Part shown: in pieces, positions 63,298-64,000 of the stretch
Layout: each line of letters starts with the position of its first letter
Numbering within the stretch: position 1 is the stretch's first letter
NCBI RefSeq assembly: GCF_000189635.1
Contig: NW_002476571.1
Location: forward strand, 714,148 to 778,147
Direction: 5' to 3'
From: Tetrahymena thermophila SB210
Lineage: Eukaryota > Ciliophora > Oligohymenophorea > Hymenostomatida > Tetrahymenidae
Length of the DNA: 64,000 nt
Translations under genes and position numbers: made by a program
Notes under the pieces: generated by a model
Seen by the model: only the letters and a program-made list of their open reading frames with translations
The model's database searches: none
Told to the model about the DNA's origin: nothing

Positions 63298-64000
63298 ATG
63301 AAAATTCAATAAATATTTCTTCTATTTCTAATTTGCACTTGTTATAGTGTCTATGCTTTAAGCTAATGCAAGTGCACTGTAGATTCTTCTCCTTTCCCTG
63401 GATCTGTAAGTTCTGTACCCACTTCTCTAGCTCTTTCTCCTGAAGATGAATATTCAGAAACAACAAATATAGGAAAACTTATTGCAGTTGGTTAAATATA
63501 ACTTCTTTAACAGACATTCTCAGTTTAGTAAAAATCAAACGTCATCTTTTTACATAACTGCCCTGCAGGATACACTCCAGTCACTCAAGATGATCTTAAA
63601 GCAATAATCGCTAGACCAGATTATAGTACTTTGATAGGATCAGATTATCTAAAACTCGATTTCTCTAGCAATACTTACTATTCCCAAACTAAGGTATACC
63701 CTTCGAGTACAAAAGGCAGTGATAGCAAATCTTTTAAGTACTACACTTTGTCTGTAGACTCGAATGGTAAGCCTAATATCAATTATGAAAGTACTTACTT
63801 TGACACTAAGACAAAATTAACTATTTGCAAAAGAAATTTATAATAATTCCCAGTTTAACTAGCCGGATACGAAGGATATGATCTAGAAAAAGGAAAATCT
63901 TACTAGTTCTAAATTATCAATAAGAATGTTTAAGCATATTTATGTTCTGATAGCAATAATAACACATACACTACTTTCACTTTCACTTATACTCATAATG
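63298..64000 (+). CDS. Secreted surface protein, copy 2 (3' truncated by window)
   Basis: Starts at ATG 63298 and is open to the window edge (234 codons). It is nearly identical to copy 1 from the signal peptide (IFLLFLICTCYSVYA) onward, including PAGYTPVTQDDLKAI and SDYLKLDFSSNTYY. Differences are scattered point changes without frame breaks; for example a TAT-TTA-TGT stretch replaces TAC-TAT-GTT near 63940 and stays in frame. It is probably a functional tandem duplicate. Confidence 0.85.

Noticed and set aside
63269-63466. Minus-strand frame of 65 codons
   Set aside because: Antisense shadow of the start of surface-protein copy 2.
1-64000. tRNA, rRNA, CRISPR arrays and GGGGTT telomere repeats
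   Set aside because: I looked for T-arm GGTTCGA-type motifs, conserved rRNA blocks, regularly spaced direct repeats with unique spacers, and G4T2 tracts, and saw none. Tandem repeats here lack unique spacers. A covariance-model scan would settle tRNAs.

Overview
The window is nuclear DNA of a ciliate, very probably a Tetrahymena-like oligohymenophorean macronuclear scaffold. Base composition is extremely AT-rich. TAA and TAG occur inside every convincing reading frame where conserved residues call for glutamine, and TGA alone ends genes. Read with the standard code almost every gene falls apart; read with the ciliate code, long clean frames appear (for example 1,693 codons at 2742-7823 with no in-frame TGA). 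Introns are AT-rich GT-AG, mostly 50-670 bases. Two runs of 100 N (34094-34193, 49587-49686) are assembly gaps.

Layout. 0-8 kb: the 3' end of a leucine-rich-repeat (LRR) gene, a convergent intronless LRR gene, and a 1,693-residue multi-pass surface protein. 9-15 kb: a nurim/NnrU-like membrane protein and a TBC1D22/Gyp1-type Rab GAP. 15.7-25.6 kb: a cyclic-nucleotide-binding potassium channel with a C-terminal CCHC knuckle, a duplicated AT-rich spacer, and a soluble protein with two cyclic-nucleotide-binding-like domains and a one-base frame break. 26-46 kb: a large segmental duplication (about 26.1-31.5 and 37.4-44.1 kb) carrying two intact paralogues of a two-TM protein. In the left copy a neighbouring gene survives only as a truncated relic; in the right copy it is whole (653 aa). 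Between the copies lie a decayed transposase of the ISXO2/Merlin kind, an unidentified broken gene and a second LRR gene made of near-identical tandem exon-intron units. 46.8-49.9 kb: a third LRR gene with one 90-base exon per repeat. 50-55 kb: two divergent glutathione S-transferase genes and a secreted pectinacetylesterase/Notum-type hydrolase. 58.5-64 kb: two tandem copies of a secreted protein with a GPI-like tail, the second cut by the window edge.

Functional picture. The named genes concern membrane excitability and cyclic-nucleotide sensing (channel, CNBD protein), vesicle traffic (Rab GAP), detoxification (GSTs), an extracellular hydrolase and several surface proteins. They do not form an operon-like pathway. 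The strongest theme is recent expansion: LRR exon arrays, tandem paralogues, a segmental duplication and minisatellites. I did not find tRNA or rRNA genes, CRISPR arrays or telomeric repeats. Exon structures were built by hand from reading frame, phase and GT-AG signals; no transcript evidence or database search was available.
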